Part shown: piece after piece, positions 62,722-64,000 of the stretch
How positions within the stretch are numbered: the first letter of the stretch is position 1
Layout of the letters: each line of letters starts with the position of its first letter
Assembly (NCBI RefSeq): GCF_029846635.1
Contig: NZ_JARVTG010000001.1
Coordinates: 3,342,501-3,406,500, forward strand
Reading direction: 5' to 3'
DNA: 64,000 nt
From: Pokkaliibacter sp. MBI-7
GTDB lineage: Bacteria > Pseudomonadota > Gammaproteobacteria > Pseudomonadales > Balneatricaceae
Made by a program: the position numbers and the translations under genes
Notes under the pieces: model-generated
Seen by the model: only the letters and a program-made list of their open reading frames with translations
The model's database searches: none
Told to the model about the DNA's origin: nothing

Positions 62722-63741
62722 ATGCATGTTGTCAGTGGTCATCTGCTGGAGCCGGGGGCCGCTGCCCGGCATCCGGCGCAGCTGCACTGCGATCAGCACG
62801 CACTGGCCCTGCATAGTGAGGTGAAGAGCACGGAGTGTGGCTGGCATGCGGTGCAGGTGTCGGACGATCTGGGCTCGCTGCCCAGAACCCTGACGTTCAG
62901 TGATGGCTGGATTTTCACTCCGCAGGATGTGCCCGCCTTCAATCAGCTGTTGCATCAGTTACGCGGCCGTTCCTGGCTGCAGCGCCTAGAGGGTAGTCTG
63001 CGCTGGATTCTGCTGGCGATGATTGTCACCGTCGTTAGCGGCTTTGCGGTCTATCGCTATGGGGTGCCCTGGCTGTCTCGGGCTATTGCGCCCCATATGC
63101 CCATCAGCGTGCTCGAACTGATGGGCAAGCAGACGCAGGTGGTGCTGGATCATGCGGGCTTCACTCCAACCCAGCTGACGGTGCAGCGACAACAACAGCT
63201 GCAGCAGGCGTTCGCGCAACTGCTGGCAGAGCTGCAGCAACAGCACATGGCGTTCCGCGTGCCACCGAAGCTGGTGTTCCGTTCTTTCGAGCAGGGGCCG
63301 AATGCTTTTGCCCTGCCTGATGGGACAGTGGTACTGACCGACCAGATGGTGGCGCTGGCGCGCAATGACCGACAGTTGCAGGGCGTCTTGCTGCATGAGC
63401 TGGGGCATCTCTATCACCACCATATGATGACGCGACTGGTACAGAGTTCGATTCTTTCGGTGGCGGCAGCGATGATGATTGGTGATGGCAGCGGCGTGGC
63501 AGATACGCTGTCGGGTGCCGGGGTGTTTCTGATGACCATGAGTTATTCCCGCGACCATGAGCGCGAAGCCGATGCCTTTGCTGCCAGCGTGCTGATGACG
63601 CAGGATCACAACACCGAGGCGCTGGCCAGTCTGTACAGGCTGCTGCTGGCGGATAAAAAGGAAGGGGCGGTGCCCGTCTGGCTCAGCACTCATCCTGGCT
63701 TGCAGGAGCGGATCGAGGCATTGCAGCAGGCCCGGGAGTAA
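62722..63741 (+). CDS. M48-family membrane zinc metalloprotease
   Basis: 339 residues. An N-terminal soluble part (1-90), a membrane helix (about 93-112), and the M48 catalytic domain with HELGH at 225-229 and the third zinc ligand in EREAD (280-284). Related to BepA/LoiP-type Ste24 proteases that act in envelope quality control. Operon with the DUF898 gene; the adjacency suggests the DUF898 protein is a partner or substrate. Confidence 0.92.
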   Translation: MHVVSGHLLEPGAAARHPAQLHCDQHALALHSEVKSTECGWHAVQVSDDLGSLPRTLTFSDGWIFTPQDVPAFNQLLHQLRGRSWLQRLEGSLRWILLAMIVTVVSGFAVYRYGVPWLSRAIAPHMPISVLELMGKQTQVVLDHAGFTPTQLTVQRQQQLQQAFAQLLAELQQQHMAFRVPPKLVFRSFEQGPNAFALPDGTVVLTDQMVALARNDRQLQGVLLHELGHLYHHHMMTRLVQSSILSVAAAMMIGDGSGVADTLSGAGVFLMTMSYSRDHEREADAFAASVLMTQDHNTEALASLYRLLLADKKEGAVPVWLSTHPGLQERIEALQQARE

Positions 63742-63760
63742 CCTGTCTGTATGGTCACTT

Positions 63761-63798
63761 AGCGCCAGGTGGGCTGCTCATCTGGCGCTTCTTCCTTA
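63761..63798 (+). terminator. Terminator after the M48 gene
   Basis: AGCGCCAG and CTGGCGCT form an 8-bp stem with a long loop, followed by TCTTCCTT. The remaining 200 bp to the window end show no gene. Confidence 0.6.
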
Positions 63799-64000
63799 TG
63801 CCTGCCTGCTGCAATTTCCCTCATCTTCTTGCGTAGTGTTGCGTAATTTCCTTCATTGTTGAGTGTTGCATATAAGCATCTGCGCGTTCCCGAGTGGATA
63901 TTGGCCAATGATGCACTCCTGCTGTATCTTTGCCGCGCGTCTCTTATGTCACCTGTGTTTCAATTAATTTAATTGTTGCGTCATGGTTGCTGCAGGGATC

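Overview
The window is chromosomal DNA of a gammaproteobacterium. Gene order and protein similarity point to a marine or aquatic Oceanospirillales/Pseudomonas-like lineage: nrdR-ribD-ribE-ribBA-ribH-nusB-thiL-pgpA-ribA with dxs-ispA-xseB facing it, sodium-type PomAB flagellar stators beside xseB, and the gammaproteobacterial tRNA-secE-nusG-rplKAJL-rpoBC-rpsLG-fusA-tufA block. The genus cannot be fixed from sequence alone.

Layout. 1-2911: the 3' part of an rRNA operon (23S lacking its 5' end, complete 5S, strong terminator). 2912-10269: assorted genes, namely an orphan TAXI-type TRAP solute-binding protein, a small YjfB-like protein, hemE, an atypical SDR, radA, a PilZ protein and ettA. 10270-18724: glyA, nrdR and the riboflavin operon with nusB, thiL, pgpA and a stand-alone ribA. 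18775-21688 (minus): xseB-ispA-dxs, early isoprenoid synthesis. 21866-26022: pomA-pomB, birA, coaX and a SPOR-like protein. 26087-26596: five tRNA genes (Thr, Tyr, Gly, Thr, Trp). 26668-43088: transcription/translation core, with good candidates for an L10 leader, an rplL-rpoB attenuator, a str-operon promoter and structured rpsL-rpsG spacer RNA. 43089-45180: accessory island with a perfect 12 x 7-bp tandem repeat, a GIY-YIG gene and about 0.7 kb of non-coding DNA holding a possible small RNA. 45181-47764: metNIQ methionine importer. 48127-61358: a lipid or acyl-CoA catabolic neighbourhood, all on the plus strand: BktB-like thiolase, YCF48-like propeller protein, RND/MMPL exporter, Usp protein, DmdC/FadE-like acyl-CoA dehydrogenase, SCP2 protein, FadD-like ligase, DUF2889 protein, nitronate-monooxygenase-like flavoprotein and an ECI-like crotonase. 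61529-63741: a DUF898 membrane protein with an M48 metalloprotease.

Main leads. The acyl-CoA region combines activation, dehydrogenation, isomerisation and thiolysis enzymes with an envelope module (YCF48-RND-Usp) and lipid-binding SCP2, suggesting import, export or surface processing of a hydrophobic acid; its substrate is unknown. Other points are loss of tufB from the tRNA-secE junction, a break of the ribosomal superoperon right after tufA occupied by the heptamer array and GIY-YIG gene, a DXS with a naturally short loop, catalytic-residue losses in the SDR, RibBA and crotonase, and a 9-bp long-range pairing that would mask the rplJ ribosome-binding site.
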